Shown piece by piece: positions 18,374 through 27,776 of a stretch of 64,000 nt of DNA. How positions within the stretch are numbered: the stretch's first letter is position 1; each line of letters opens with the position of its first letter. The notes under the pieces were generated by a model. The model made no database searches. It was not told the DNA's origin and was given only the letters and a program-made list of their open reading frames with translations. The stretch lies in NCBI RefSeq assembly GCF_901472495.1, contig NZ_LR590469.1, forward strand, positions 1,984,001 through 2,048,000, written 5' to 3'. The position numbers were made by a program, and so were the translations under genes. Source of the stretch: Yersinia enterocolitica subsp. enterocolitica. GTDB lineage: Bacteria > Pseudomonadota > Gammaproteobacteria > Enterobacterales > Enterobacteriaceae.

Positions 18374-18749
18374 CTAAAACTCCTAAAAAAACCACTGCAT
18401 CCCATAAGTTCTCCTGCAAAAAGACTATGCACGGAAGCAAGAGCATGACAATTGAAAATGATAACCAGAGATTGGAGTCCGGCTGGCTGAAAAAGTGCCA
18501 TCACACTACCGGCTTTCATCATTCTTTCCTATAATCGGTGTCGTCAAACGAATTCACTCACAGAAGAAAATTCCACTAATCGGCTTGATAAAATAGACTT
18601 TATCCCCATTTATACTCACCAGACAGTTATATTTCGCAATGAGCTAATCTCTTATTAGGCAAATTCTCACGTAATTTTGGTCTAGTATTGGGTAACGAGG
18701 CTAACAAGGCCTCTGGTTTCAAATGCAATAATTTTGAAGGAGCAATAAA

Positions 18750-19163
18750 ATGAAGAAACTGACCTTAGCTGCAACCTTGGTTATGTTGTGCAGCACACCA
18801 TTTCTGGCGCAAAGCGCATCAACCGCAGCGCAAGGTGGTTTTGACGGCCCGGCAACAACACAGACTCAGCCAGCCGCTCAAGGTGGGTTCTCAGGGCCAA
18901 ATGCCAGCAATACCACGGTAGATAAAGTGAAAACCATGCGTGATGATGCCCATGTTACCTTGCAAGGGAATATTACCGAGCGCCTGGGCCATGATACTTA
19001 TACTTTCCGCGATAGCACCGGCACCATTACTGTCGATATCGACAGCAAACGCTGGCAAGGCCAAACCATCACGCCGCAAGATAAAGTCCAAATCGAAGGG
19101 AAAGTGGATAAAGACTGGAACTCTGTGGAAGTTGATGTGAAAAACATTACCAAGATTAAATAA
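18750..19163 (+). CDS. YgiW/YdeI-type periplasmic OB-fold protein
   Basis: Secreted stress-related protein of the BOF (bacterial OB-fold) family. A cleavable signal peptide (residues 1-23, ending AQSAS) is followed by two copies of an AAQGGF-[DS]-GP repeat separated by a linker, then the OB-fold with VTLQGNITERLGHDTYTFRD and TITVDIDSKRWQGQ. Related E. coli proteins YgiW and YdeI respond to peroxide or antimicrobial peptides. Preceded by a good GAAGGAG ribosome binding site. The exact orthologue is not certain, so no symbol is given. Confidence 0.82.
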   Translation: MKKLTLAATLVMLCSTPFLAQSASTAAQGGFDGPATTQTQPAAQGGFSGPNASNTTVDKVKTMRDDAHVTLQGNITERLGHDTYTFRDSTGTITVDIDSKRWQGQTITPQDKVQIEGKVDKDWNSVEVDVKNITKIK

Positions 19164-19316
19164 GTTAGCTGAAAGTAAGTGGAGTCGCAACCAACCTACC
19201 TGCGACTCCACATAATAACATCACTCACTAATATCATTGGATGCCTGAGCCATTTCAGTCACGACGACTATTGAATAAAAAGTGCGGTTTTAAATTAAAT
19301 TCAACCCACTAACCCC

Positions 19317-19742
19317 TTAATATTCCTGATCCACAATCAGCCGTTTGCCCAGCATAATCGTGTCTTGGGTTTCGTAATCCAGCTTTTCATACATGCCGAT
19401 CACTGCGTCATTGTCTTCGCGCACCATAATATTCAGCTTTGGGCAGCCACGGGCAATGAGTTTCTTTTCCAGCCGACTGATCAGCGCATTGGCAAAGCCA
19501 CGTCCCCGGAAATCAGGATGAACGCCCAGATAATAAGCAGAACCTCGGTGGCCGTCATACCCTCCCATTACCGAGCCGACGATCGCGCCACTGACTTCCG
19601 CCACCAGAAACAATTCGGGATCATGATTCAGTTTACGTTCAATATCCATTTCCGGATCATTCCAGGGCCGCAGCAAGTCACAATGCTCCCACAGCAGAAT
19701 CACTTCTTCAAAATCACTTTGCTGAAATACACGGATTTCCAT
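19317..19742 (-). CDS. ypeA: GNAT acetyltransferase YpeA
   Basis: Acetyl-CoA dependent N-acyltransferase with unknown substrate. The acetyl-CoA loop is HPDFRGRGFANALISRLE, with the usual GNAT C-terminal strand. It is very close to E. coli YpeA in the PWNDPEMDIERKLNHD and GGYDGHRGSAYYLGVHP blocks. The start at MEIRVFQQSDF gives 141 residues, the family length; the reading with four extra residues was not used. Transcribed divergently from hemF. Confidence 0.9.
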   Translation of the reverse strand: MEIRVFQQSDFEEVILLWEHCDLLRPWNDPEMDIERKLNHDPELFLVAEVSGAIVGSVMGGYDGHRGSAYYLGVHPDFRGRGFANALISRLEKKLIARGCPKLNIMVREDNDAVIGMYEKLDYETQDTIMLGKRLIVDQEY

Positions 19743-19972
19743 GGATATTCGCACCCTTGAGTCAAATGGATATGCTGATCATTACACAAAATTATATCAC
19801 GCAATAATAAAGTGATATTTCCCATAGTGATAGTACGTAATGATAGGAGAACTGGATAAATCTTGTCAGATTCCAACCCACACAGCACAACTCGACACCG
19901 AGAGTACAACAATGGCGGCAAATCGCGGTATACTTGGCCCCTTATAATTTCTCGGCTACCAGAACCCTTCAG

Positions 19973-20899
19973 ATGAATTTACCCAATATCGACCAAATCA
20001 AAACCTACCTGCTGGATTTACAGGATAAAATCTGTGCTGCGCTGGCCCAAGCTGATGGCAGCGCCAAATTCACAGAAGAAAACTGGGTGCGTGAAGAAGG
20101 TGGCGGTGGCCGCAGTCGGGTAATGGTCAAAGGGGCAGTTTTCGAGCAAGCAGGGGTAAACTTTTCACATGTTTCTGGCGCGGCACTGCCAGCATCTGCC
20201 ACCGCACATCGCCCCGAACTGGCGGGTCGCAGTTTTCAGGCGCTCGGCGTGTCACTGGTTATTCATCCGAATAGCCCTTATCTACCCACCAGTCATGCCA
20301 ATGTACGCTTTTTTATTGCTGAAAAGCCTGACGAAGATCCGGTGTGGTGGTTTGGTGGTGGCTTTGATTTAACCCCCTTCTATGGTTTTGAAGAAGATGC
20401 GATTCACTGGCATCAAACCGCTTATAACCTGTGCCAACCTTTTGGCGAACAACTCTATTCGCGTTATAAAAAATGGTGCGACGACTATTTTTATATTAAG
20501 CATCGTAATGAAGCTCGCGGTATTGGCGGCCTATTCTTCGACGATTTAAACAGCCCCGACTTTGATACCTGTTTCAACTTTACTCAAGCAGTCGGCGATG
20601 GTTTCCTGGATGCTTATATGCCGATTGTCGCGCGACGCAAAGCTCTGTGTTGGGGCGAGCGTGAGCGCGAATTTCAGCTTTATCGCCGGGGCCGTTATGT
20701 TGAATTTAATTTGGTCTGGGATCGCGGCACGTTATTTGGTTTACAAACCGGTGGGCGCACAGAATCTATTTTAATGTCCATGCCGCCACTGGTGCGTTGG
20801 GAATATAATTATCAACCGGCAGCAGACAGCGCTGAAGTGGCGCTGTACCGAGATTTTCTGCCGGTAAAAGACTGGTTAGCCGCAGGAGAACATCACTGA
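19973..20899 (+). CDS. hemF: Oxygen-dependent coproporphyrinogen III oxidase
   Basis: Heme biosynthesis: oxidative decarboxylation of coproporphyrinogen III to protoporphyrinogen IX under aerobic conditions. Family blocks include GGGGRSRVM, FEQAGVNFSHV, ASATAHRPELAGRSF, WWFGGGFDLTPFYGFEEDA and RYVEFNLVWDRGTLFGLQTGGR. The start at MNLPNIDQ yields 308 residues, close to E. coli. It overlaps the next gene by one base, so the two are likely co-translated. Confidence 0.95.
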   Translation: MNLPNIDQIKTYLLDLQDKICAALAQADGSAKFTEENWVREEGGGGRSRVMVKGAVFEQAGVNFSHVSGAALPASATAHRPELAGRSFQALGVSLVIHPNSPYLPTSHANVRFFIAEKPDEDPVWWFGGGFDLTPFYGFEEDAIHWHQTAYNLCQPFGEQLYSRYKKWCDDYFYIKHRNEARGIGGLFFDDLNSPDFDTCFNFTQAVGDGFLDAYMPIVARRKALCWGEREREFQLYRRGRYVEFNLVWDRGTLFGLQTGGRTESILMSMPPLVRWEYNYQPAADSAEVALYRDFLPVKDWLAAGEHH

Positions 20900-21357
20900 T
20901 GCAAATTTGGGTTGATGCGGACGCTTGTCCGAATGTTATTAAAGAAGTGCTATTTCGTGCCGCAGACCGAACTGGCATGATGGTAACGCTGGTGGCAAAC
21001 CAGCCACTAAAAACCCCGCCTTCAAAGTATATTCGTACATTACAAGTTGCTTCTGGCTTTGATGTTGCTGATAACGAAATCGTGCAGCGCGTCGAAAAAA
21101 ATGATCTGGTCATCACTGCAGATATTCCGTTAGCCGCCGAGGTGATTGAGAAAGGGGGGATTGCGTTAAATCCGCGCGGCGAACGCTATACTCCAGATAC
21201 TATCCGTGAGCGGTTGAATATGCGCGACTTTATGGACACCATGCGCGCCAGCGGTATTCAAACCGGTGGTCCTAATACCTTAAATCAGCGCGATCGCCAG
21301 CAATTTGCCAATGAGCTGGATAAATGGTTACAACAAGCCATTAAAGCGCAAGTCTAA
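20899..21357 (+). CDS. yaiI: YaiI/YqxD-family protein (DUF188)
   Basis: Conserved small protein of the UPF0178 family, distantly related to PIN-like nuclease folds; function unproven. Acidic motifs typical of the family are WVDADACPN at the start and ADNEIVQRVEKNDLVITADIPLA. The start overlaps the hemF stop (TGATG), which suggests translational coupling to heme synthesis genes in this lineage. Confidence 0.88.
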   Translation: MQIWVDADACPNVIKEVLFRAADRTGMMVTLVANQPLKTPPSKYIRTLQVASGFDVADNEIVQRVEKNDLVITADIPLAAEVIEKGGIALNPRGERYTPDTIRERLNMRDFMDTMRASGIQTGGPNTLNQRDRQQFANELDKWLQQAIKAQV

Positions 21358-21468
21358 ATATCGATAACTAAAAATTTAGCGTTATCTCTGCCCCTACCCA
21401 GCCCAAAATGAATAATTTGGTTTTATCGTGTTATATACTTTATATAAACCTTCACTGCGGGCTGGCAT

Positions 21469-22371
21469 ATGAAAAAATTTGATTACAATCTGGTGAAATT
21501 GCTGCAATGCCTGATTGAGTTTCGTAGTGTTACCCGCACAGCAGAAGAACTGGATGTTGCAATTTCAACGGTTAGCCACGGTCTTGCTCGCTTAAGGCGT
21601 GAATTCAATGACCGGATTGTAATTAATACCAAAGAAGGTTTGGTTCCCACCACTCTCGCAATAACACTCAACAGCCATTTTTCGTCTGCCGCTAATCTGA
21701 TTGATAATGCCATTGCTGCTGGGAAAAATAGTGATTCGGCCCAAAACTCGCTGACAATCAGTGCCAGCCCATTAATCCAACACTGGTTAAGTTGCCAAAT
21801 ATACCAACTGTCACAGTCCAGCGATATGGGCAAGAGTTTTACTATCAAATATGTTGATAGCCATTATACCAGTGAGCAACGAGTATCACGGTTAAGAAAT
21901 AGTGAAGTAGATATCGATATCGGCTCTATTTTAGATATAGACCGTTCATTAGTCAGTTATCATTTAGGATCATTTCCACTGGGGGTTTTATTAAGTAATT
22001 CACACAGTAGAATTCCTGGTGACATAACTAAAGATGACTGGTTGCAAGAACAGCGCTTAATTTGGAACCTCAATACCCAAAGAGCTTTATTTACTCCCGG
22101 GCGTTCTTTTAATGATATTCATGTCAATGATAATGCAAAAATTGAAACAACCAACTCACTCAACGCTGTAACTCTAGTCGCCAATACAGACTACTTAGCG
22201 ATTTTCCCCTTTATGATGCAGTCATTCTTAGCGAAACAGTTCAATGTCCGCATGTCCCCTCTCCCCTTTTCAAATGATGGCGTAGTATCGTATTATGCCT
22301 ATATTAATAAAAAATCCGACTCAAATAATCTGATCAGGAAATGTCTCAAAATCATAGCGAATCTTCATTAA
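21469..22371 (+). CDS. LysR-family transcriptional regulator (orphan)
   Basis: Transcription factor with an N-terminal winged helix-turn-helix (residues 5-65: LVKLLQCLIEFRSVTRTAEELDV and VSHGLARLRREFNDRI) and a C-terminal effector-binding domain (about 90-295). The target is unknown. The second half becomes AT-rich, like the convergent LuxR-type gene only 6 bp away, which suggests that the pair was acquired together or evolves quickly. No metabolic gene lies next to it to suggest a ligand. Confidence 0.82.
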   Translation: MKKFDYNLVKLLQCLIEFRSVTRTAEELDVAISTVSHGLARLRREFNDRIVINTKEGLVPTTLAITLNSHFSSAANLIDNAIAAGKNSDSAQNSLTISASPLIQHWLSCQIYQLSQSSDMGKSFTIKYVDSHYTSEQRVSRLRNSEVDIDIGSILDIDRSLVSYHLGSFPLGVLLSNSHSRIPGDITKDDWLQEQRLIWNLNTQRALFTPGRSFNDIHVNDNAKIETTNSLNAVTLVANTDYLAIFPFMMQSFLAKQFNVRMSPLPFSNDGVVSYYAYINKKSDSNNLIRKCLKIIANLH

Positions 22372-22377
22372 CGGAGA

Positions 22378-23022
22378 CTAACAACATACAGCCTGATTAA
22401 GTAGTTTATTATAAAGTTGCCCTACCGACTTAACTTTTAGTTTGATATAAATACTGTGTCGATGACCACTCACAGTTTTCTCACTAATATCAAGTTTTTG
22501 TGAAATATTCTTATTACTATTACCCGATAAAATAAGGCTAAGTATGGTATATTCTCTTTGTGTTATTTTAAATTTTCTTAAATAGTATATATAGAGAATA
22601 TCATCAATATTAATATCATTATTAATTCGTCCTTTAATAGTTGCGCTATCAGAAAGTACTAATTGTAGCCCTTGGATACTATTATATAAATCAAAAGATA
22701 GATAAGAGGTTTGTTTAATAACAATGTGCTCTATTTCAAGTATTTTCTCACCAATAATACTGACTATTTTAAAATGATGATATCTCATCCGTTCCTTCAG
22801 TGAAATTATCATATTTAACCAGTTTTCACCTGGCCAGGTATAATCAACTATTAAGAAATCGACACTATGCATCTCAACATAATCACAGGCTTCAGCAATA
22901 TCAGTAAAATTATTTAGCGATATTGAATGCTTAGATTTTCTGAGTGACATAACATCCGAGACTACATAGTCTAATCCGATACCAAAAAATGATGACTGAC
23001 TTAAAGATACAACTGAAATCAT
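22378..23022 (-). CDS. LuxR-type regulator with degenerate receiver (RcsA/FimZ-like)
   Basis: AT-rich gene for a 214-residue regulator. The C-terminal LuxR helix-turn-helix is clear: ITQREYTILSLILSGNSN, ISQKLDISEKTVSGHR, then IYIKLKVKSVGQLYNKLL. The N-terminal part resembles a receiver (IVDYTWPG resembles the phospho-acceptor loop) but lacks the acidic DD pair at its start, as in RcsA-type proteins that act without phosphorylation. The start at MISVVSLS is chosen because CAAGGG lies seven bases upstream; an upstream reading to 23079 has no such site. Known relatives control fimbriae, capsule or motility; the target here is unknown. Confidence 0.78.
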   Translation of the reverse strand: MISVVSLSQSSFFGIGLDYVVSDVMSLRKSKHSISLNNFTDIAEACDYVEMHSVDFLIVDYTWPGENWLNMIISLKERMRYHHFKIVSIIGEKILEIEHIVIKQTSYLSFDLYNSIQGLQLVLSDSATIKGRINNDINIDDILYIYYLRKFKITQREYTILSLILSGNSNKNISQKLDISEKTVSGHRHSIYIKLKVKSVGQLYNKLLNQAVCC

Positions 23023-23482
23023 TGGATTACCCTTGAGATTAAACAAACGAACACAGCGCATCAATCTATTGATAATCATGTTATCAATATCAATAGATAA
23101 AGTAATTCAGACACACCTTGCCGTGCTGGGAATAATCCTATTATGTAAAATAAAATCACAACAGATCTTAAAATGAAAAGACATTTAGCAAAAAACGAAC
23201 AACCTTAAAAATCATCAAGTTAAACTAAATAAATAGATATCAAAGAAGATAAAACGAACAGTTAATAGCTATTAAACATCATTACGACTAAATATTCACC
23301 CTATAAAAACAAGACATATCTTATTAAATAGTCACCAATAATCTTAGGTAACTCAGTTAATCATAAACGCAATAGATAATAGATCAATTTTTATTGTATA
23401 GAGTCACTTTTATATATTCATACAATTTGTTGACAAGAAGCCAGCCTTGCATTCGCTATTTTACAATTTAATAAAACAGAGC

Positions 23483-23832
23483 GGAGCTAATATAGCTCCC
23501 CTCCGACTGCTGACAAAGTCAAATGAAGGGGAATCGTGCCGTTGGGGTCGTAGTCGCGTAAGCGACCGGAGTGCCCCGAGGTGCGGTAAACCCTTCACTC
23601 ACTAAGTTATCAACAGCTTTGTCATTAAGCTCAGGAGAGCTAATATGCTCCCCTCTGACTGTTGACAAACCCCAACGACTCGATCTTGCAAGGTGAAAAC
23701 AGGTGCGTCCGCGCCAAGGAGGGCGCGGCTCGAGCCCCCAGGGAGGGGGTTACGGCGTCTTTACGATCTGCCTGTTTTCACCGTTACGGGCACTTTGTCA
23801 TTAACCTCATGGGAGCTAATATAGCTCCCCTT
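23483..23832. repeat. Tandem palindromic repeat array (YPAL-like)
   Basis: Three copies of a short palindrome (GGGAGCTAATATAGCTCCC at 23811-23829, the same core at 23483-23499, degenerate at about 23635-23652) alternate with two spacer units bounded by TTGACAAA and TTTGTCATTAA. The second unit contains a 12-bp inverted repeat GGTGAAAACAGG / CCTGTTTTCACC (23692-23703 and 23771-23782). A close copy of this unit lies at 37236-37383. The array sits immediately after the maeB stop. It may correspond to the Yersinia palindromic (YPAL) miniature insertions. The remaining DNA between 23023 and 23480 is very AT-rich and shows no gene. Confidence 0.72.
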
Positions 23833-23860
23833 TTGACTCACCACGTTATAACACCAGAAA

Positions 23861-26140
23861 CTACAATGGCTGGGTTTGTGCCTCTACCACCGCTAATGCC
23901 ACCATATTCACGATTCGACGCACAGAAGCAATCGGCGTCAGAATATGAATCGGTTTTGCCACCCCCATTAGCACCGGCCCAACAGTCACACCCTCTGAAG
24001 TGGTCACTCGCAGCAAGTTATAACTGATTCGCGCCGCTTCCATATTTGGCATTATCAGTAAGTTCGCAGCCCCTTTCAGTGGGCTATCTGGCATCAAGTT
24101 ATGGCGGATACTTTCTACCAGCGCGGCATCCCCATGCATTTCACCGTCAATCTCCAGTTCAGGCGCCATCTGATTCACCAACTCAAGTGTGCGGCGCATT
24201 TTACGCGCGGCCGGGCAATCTGATGTACCAAAACTCGAATGAGATAACAGTGCCACTTTTGGCTCAATACCAAAACGGCGCACCGTTTCAGCTGCCATCA
24301 ACGTAATCTCGGCCAACTGCTCCGGTGTCGGGTCATCATTGACGTAAGTGTCAGCGATAAACGTATTGCCGGTTGGCAGTAATAGCGCATTCATCGCGCC
24401 CGCCACATGCGCCCCCTCACGGAAACCGAATACTTTCTCGACCACATCATAATGCTCATGATAAGTGCCAATGGTGCCACAAATCATCGCATCGGCCTCC
24501 CCCCGATGAACCATAATGGAGCCAATCAGGGTTGGGTTGCCAATCACTGCCCGACGCGCCTGTTCCTGCGAAACCCCACGGCGCTTCATGATTTGATAGT
24601 ATTCGTGCCAATATTCATTAAAGCGTGGGTCAGACTCATTATTGACCACTTCGAAGTCTTTCCCCGCCGTAATTTGCAGGCCCAACTTTTTCAGCCGAGT
24701 CTCAATCACGTTTGGGCGACCAATCAAGATAGGATAGGCCAGCCCTTGGGAAATAAGCTCTTGAGTCGCATGCAATACTCGCTCTTCTTCCCCTTCCGCC
24801 AAGACTACCCGCTTCATCTCTTTTTTCGCTTGCGAGAAAATTGGCTTCATAAATAAGTTGGTTTTATAGACAAATTCCGTCAGTTTTTCGATGTAAGCAC
24901 TAAAGTCAGTGATTGGACGGGTTGCTACACCGGAATCCATTGCCGCTTTCGCCACCGCCGGTGCGATTTTCACAATCAAACGCGGGTCGAATGGTTTAGG
25001 AATAATGTATTCAGGGCCAAACGAAAGGTCTTGTTCACCATAGGCGGATGCCACTACATCACTCTGTTCAGCCAGTGCCAGGTCAGCAATCGCATGCACA
25101 CAGGCCAGTTTCATCTCTTCATTAATGGTGGTCGCGCCCACATCTAATGCGCCACGGAAAATGAACGGGAAGCACAGCACGTTATTCACCTGATTCGGGT
25201 AGTCCGAGCGACCGGTGCAGATAATCGCATCAGGGCGCACGGCTTTTGCCAGTGGCGGCAAGATTTCAGGTTCAGGGTTCGCCAGCGCCAAAATCAGCGG
25301 GCTGGCGGCCATGGTTTTCACCATATCTTGCGTGAGGACACCGGGGCCAGAGCAGCCGAGGAAGATATCCGCACCTGGCATCGCATCGCCCAAGGTGCGC
25401 TGACCATTATCTTCAATGGCATAAGCCGCTTTGGTTTCGGCCATATTGGCTTCACGACCTTTATAAATCACACCTTTGGAATCACATACCGTAATGTTGT
25501 GATGCTTTAATCCCAATGCGACTAATAGATTCAGGCAGGCTATAGATGCAGCCCCGGCCCCAGACACCACCAGCTTCACATCGCTGATATCTTTTTTCAC
25601 GACACGCAAGCCGTTGAGTACCGCCGCGGTGCAGATAATCGCAGTGCCATGCTGGTCATCATGGAACACCGGGATCTTCATGCGTTCACGCAACTTTTGC
25701 TCAATATAAAAACACTCGGGCGCTTTAATATCCTCCAGATTAATGCCACCGAATGTCGGTTCCAGTGAAGCAATAATGTCAATCAGTTTGTCGGGATCGA
25801 GTTCATCTACTTCAATATCAAATACATCAATACCGGAGAATTTCTTAAACAGAACCCCTTTCCCCTCCATGACTGGTTTACCCGCTAATGCGCCAATATT
25901 ACCCAGCCCCAATACCGCAGTACCGTTTGAAATCACTGCGACCAGGTTGCCACGCGCCGTATATTTATAGGCAGCCAGTGGATTAGCCGCAATCTCCAAA
26001 CACGGAGCAGCAACACCAGGAGAATAAGCCAGCGCCAAATCCCGTTGGGTCGCCAGCGGTTTGGTTGGTGACACCTGAATTTTCCCCGGAGTAGGATATT
26101 GGTGGAAATCAAGCGCGCTCTGTTTCAATTGTTCATCCAT
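23861..26140 (-). CDS. maeB: NADP-dependent malic enzyme
   Basis: Oxidative decarboxylation of malate to pyruvate with NADPH formation. The N-terminal malic enzyme part (about residues 1-420) has YSPGVAAPCLEIA, the metal-site ECFYIEQKLRERMKIPVFHDDQHGTA block and the nucleotide-binding VVSGAGAASIACLNLL. The C-terminal part (about 430-759) is a phosphotransacetylase-like domain (KRVVLAEGEEERVLHA). The total of 759 residues equals E. coli MaeB. A single gene with its stop at the edge of the palindromic repeat array. Confidence 0.95.
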   Translation of the reverse strand: MDEQLKQSALDFHQYPTPGKIQVSPTKPLATQRDLALAYSPGVAAPCLEIAANPLAAYKYTARGNLVAVISNGTAVLGLGNIGALAGKPVMEGKGVLFKKFSGIDVFDIEVDELDPDKLIDIIASLEPTFGGINLEDIKAPECFYIEQKLRERMKIPVFHDDQHGTAIICTAAVLNGLRVVKKDISDVKLVVSGAGAASIACLNLLVALGLKHHNITVCDSKGVIYKGREANMAETKAAYAIEDNGQRTLGDAMPGADIFLGCSGPGVLTQDMVKTMAASPLILALANPEPEILPPLAKAVRPDAIICTGRSDYPNQVNNVLCFPFIFRGALDVGATTINEEMKLACVHAIADLALAEQSDVVASAYGEQDLSFGPEYIIPKPFDPRLIVKIAPAVAKAAMDSGVATRPITDFSAYIEKLTEFVYKTNLFMKPIFSQAKKEMKRVVLAEGEEERVLHATQELISQGLAYPILIGRPNVIETRLKKLGLQITAGKDFEVVNNESDPRFNEYWHEYYQIMKRRGVSQEQARRAVIGNPTLIGSIMVHRGEADAMICGTIGTYHEHYDVVEKVFGFREGAHVAGAMNALLLPTGNTFIADTYVNDDPTPEQLAEITLMAAETVRRFGIEPKVALLSHSSFGTSDCPAARKMRRTLELVNQMAPELEIDGEMHGDAALVESIRHNLMPDSPLKGAANLLIMPNMEAARISYNLLRVTTSEGVTVGPVLMGVAKPIHILTPIASVRRIVNMVALAVVEAQTQPL

Positions 26141-26360
26141 TGTAGGTTCCCTTTGCTTTTATTCTTTGAGGTGGTAGGCAACCAGTATAGTGAGTGAATT
26201 ATCACAATCTATGAAGCAGGGCATACTCTGCATAACATTTTTATATCAACAGAAGAATTTGCTTATCAATCAGGAGATATTATCAACAATTAACCATCGG
26301 GAATTGAAAATGAAGTGCCGCAATATTGCGGCAGCAAGCAGAGAGCCAATCAGAGTAATA

Positions 26361-26936
26361 TTATTTTAATAAGCCGTGGATTTGGGCGTATTGCAACAGC
26401 ATGATGGTTTTGCCATCTTTAATTCGACCATCCGCGATCATGGCAATAGCTTCAGTGAAAGGTAACTCAATTACCTCAATAACCTCATCCTCCACCCCAA
26501 CATCATCAGTCACTTTTTGATCCGCATGATATTCAGCAGCAAAGAAATGAATAATTTCAGTCACGCCACCCGGCGACATATAAGCTTCAAACAGCTTTTG
26601 TACGCTATCAACCTGATAGCCGGTTTCTTCCATGGCTTCACGGCGAATACACTCTTCCGGCGAGTCGTTATCCAACAAACCGGCACAAGTTTCCAGCAAC
26701 ATGCCGTCGGGGTTGCCATTGACATAGGTCGGCATACGAAATTGATTAATCAGCAAGACGGTGCCATTGGGCCGGTTATACAACAAAATAGTCGCGCCAT
26801 TCCCTCGGTCATACACTTCGCGAATCTGTTGTACTGACGTTCCATTATCATCGATTAAATCAAAGGTGTACTTATGAAGCTTGAACCAGTTTTTAGATAA
26901 CAATTCACTGCGAATATTTTCAATTTTGACTGACAT
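26361..26936 (-). CDS. nudK: GDP-mannose hydrolase, Nudix family
   Basis: Hydrolyses GDP-mannose to mannose-1-phosphate and GMP. The Nudix box reads AGLLDNDSPEECIRREAMEETGY, matching GX5EX7REUXEEXGU with a short spacer. It is 191 residues, the E. coli NudK length, and the N-terminal WFKLHKYTF segment fits the family. It is a separate unit from the toxin-antitoxin pair, about 28 bp downstream of that pair on the same strand. Confidence 0.9.
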   Translation of the reverse strand: MSVKIENIRSELLSKNWFKLHKYTFDLIDDNGTSVQQIREVYDRGNGATILLYNRPNGTVLLINQFRMPTYVNGNPDGMLLETCAGLLDNDSPEECIRREAMEETGYQVDSVQKLFEAYMSPGGVTEIIHFFAAEYHADQKVTDDVGVEDEVIEVIELPFTEAIAMIADGRIKDGKTIMLLQYAQIHGLLK

Positions 26937-26964
26937 AAGACCTTCTTTACCGGGCTAACAATAA

Positions 26965-27252
26965 TTAGCGTAATCTATCACTGGCCAGTTTATAAACCTC
27001 ACTACGTTCTCTTTTCCCTACCGCAACCACTGCAACTACCAAAATACCATCAATAACTTCATACACGAGGCGAAAACCAGAGGCACGTAATTTAATTTTG
27101 TAACCATTCTTGATCCCCCGCAGTCTGGCACTTTCAATATGGGGATTTTCACTGCATTTTTTTAATTTCTTGGCAAACTGCTGTTGTATCGTCTTATCCA
27201 GTTTGTGCCATTCCTTTAGCGCTTCGTCTCTGAATTTAACGATATAAGTCAT
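26965..27252 (-). CDS. RelE/StbE-type toxin
   Basis: Small basic protein of the RelE superfamily of mRNA-cleaving toxins. The ~95-residue size, N-terminal FRDEALKEWHKLDKTIQQQF helix and the C-terminal core GYKIKLRASGFRLVYEV followed by VGKRERSEVY fit RelE/StbE; the Arg in the FRLVYEV strand and the basic GKRE segment occupy positions of known catalytic residues. The start overlaps the antitoxin stop by four bases (ATGA), a standard toxin-antitoxin layout. Confidence 0.88.
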   Translation of the reverse strand: MTYIVKFRDEALKEWHKLDKTIQQQFAKKLKKCSENPHIESARLRGIKNGYKIKLRASGFRLVYEVIDGILVVAVVAVGKRERSEVYKLASDRLR

Positions 27253-27500
27253 AAATAGCTATCCAAATCAATATCATGAAGTGGTTGATTACGACGTTCA
27301 TTCACCAGCCTGGCTAATTCATGATCATCAAGCGCTTCCATTATTTGCTCATAGAGTTCAGCGGGCACACAATAAAATACAGGTTGATTACGGTTCAGAA
27401 TAGCAACAGGGAAACCTGCCCCAGCATTCACTGTCGCCATGGGATTTTTCTTCAGTTCACTTACGCTCGCGCTGGTATCTGTCAAAATAACACTTGGCAT
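27249..27500 (-). CDS. Phd/YefM/StbD-type antitoxin
   Basis: An 83-residue antitoxin that should bind and neutralise the downstream RelE-type toxin. The N-terminal DNA-binding part (SASVSELKKNPMATVNAGAGFPVAILNRNQPVFYCVP) is typical of Phd/StbD, and the C-terminal tail (residues 55-83, acidic) would wrap the toxin. It is upstream of the toxin, with a palindrome immediately before its start that looks like the autoregulatory operator. Confidence 0.88.
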   Translation of the reverse strand: MPSVILTDTSASVSELKKNPMATVNAGAGFPVAILNRNQPVFYCVPAELYEQIMEALDDHELARLVNERRNQPLHDIDLDSYL

Positions 27501-27509
27501 AACTACCTC

Positions 27510-27535
27510 AATAAGACCTGTTAACTGGTCTTATT
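27510..27535. promoter_or_regulatory. Palindromic operator of the toxin-antitoxin pair
   Basis: Nine-bp arms AATAAGACC / GGTCTTATT around an 8-nt centre that itself contains GTTAAC. It begins nine bases upstream of the antitoxin start codon. This is the expected place for conditional autorepression by the antitoxin or the complex. Confidence 0.65.
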
Positions 27536-27599
27536 ATGCGAGTGGATATGCGATATAGCAATAAAAATGCTCTGTCGACGCACAGTCCACAGAGCATTT

Positions 27600-27772
<173 letters not shown>

Positions 27773-27776
27773 GGGA

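Noticed and set aside
23483..23832. Possible CRISPR array
   Set aside because: Three spaced palindromes with two long unequal spacers and an internal inverted repeat; a CRISPR needs short regular repeats and unique spacers of equal size, and no cas genes are present.
23662..24027. 121-codon open frame from the repeat array into maeB
   Set aside because: Half of it is intergenic palindromic repeat and the rest is antisense to the end of maeB.
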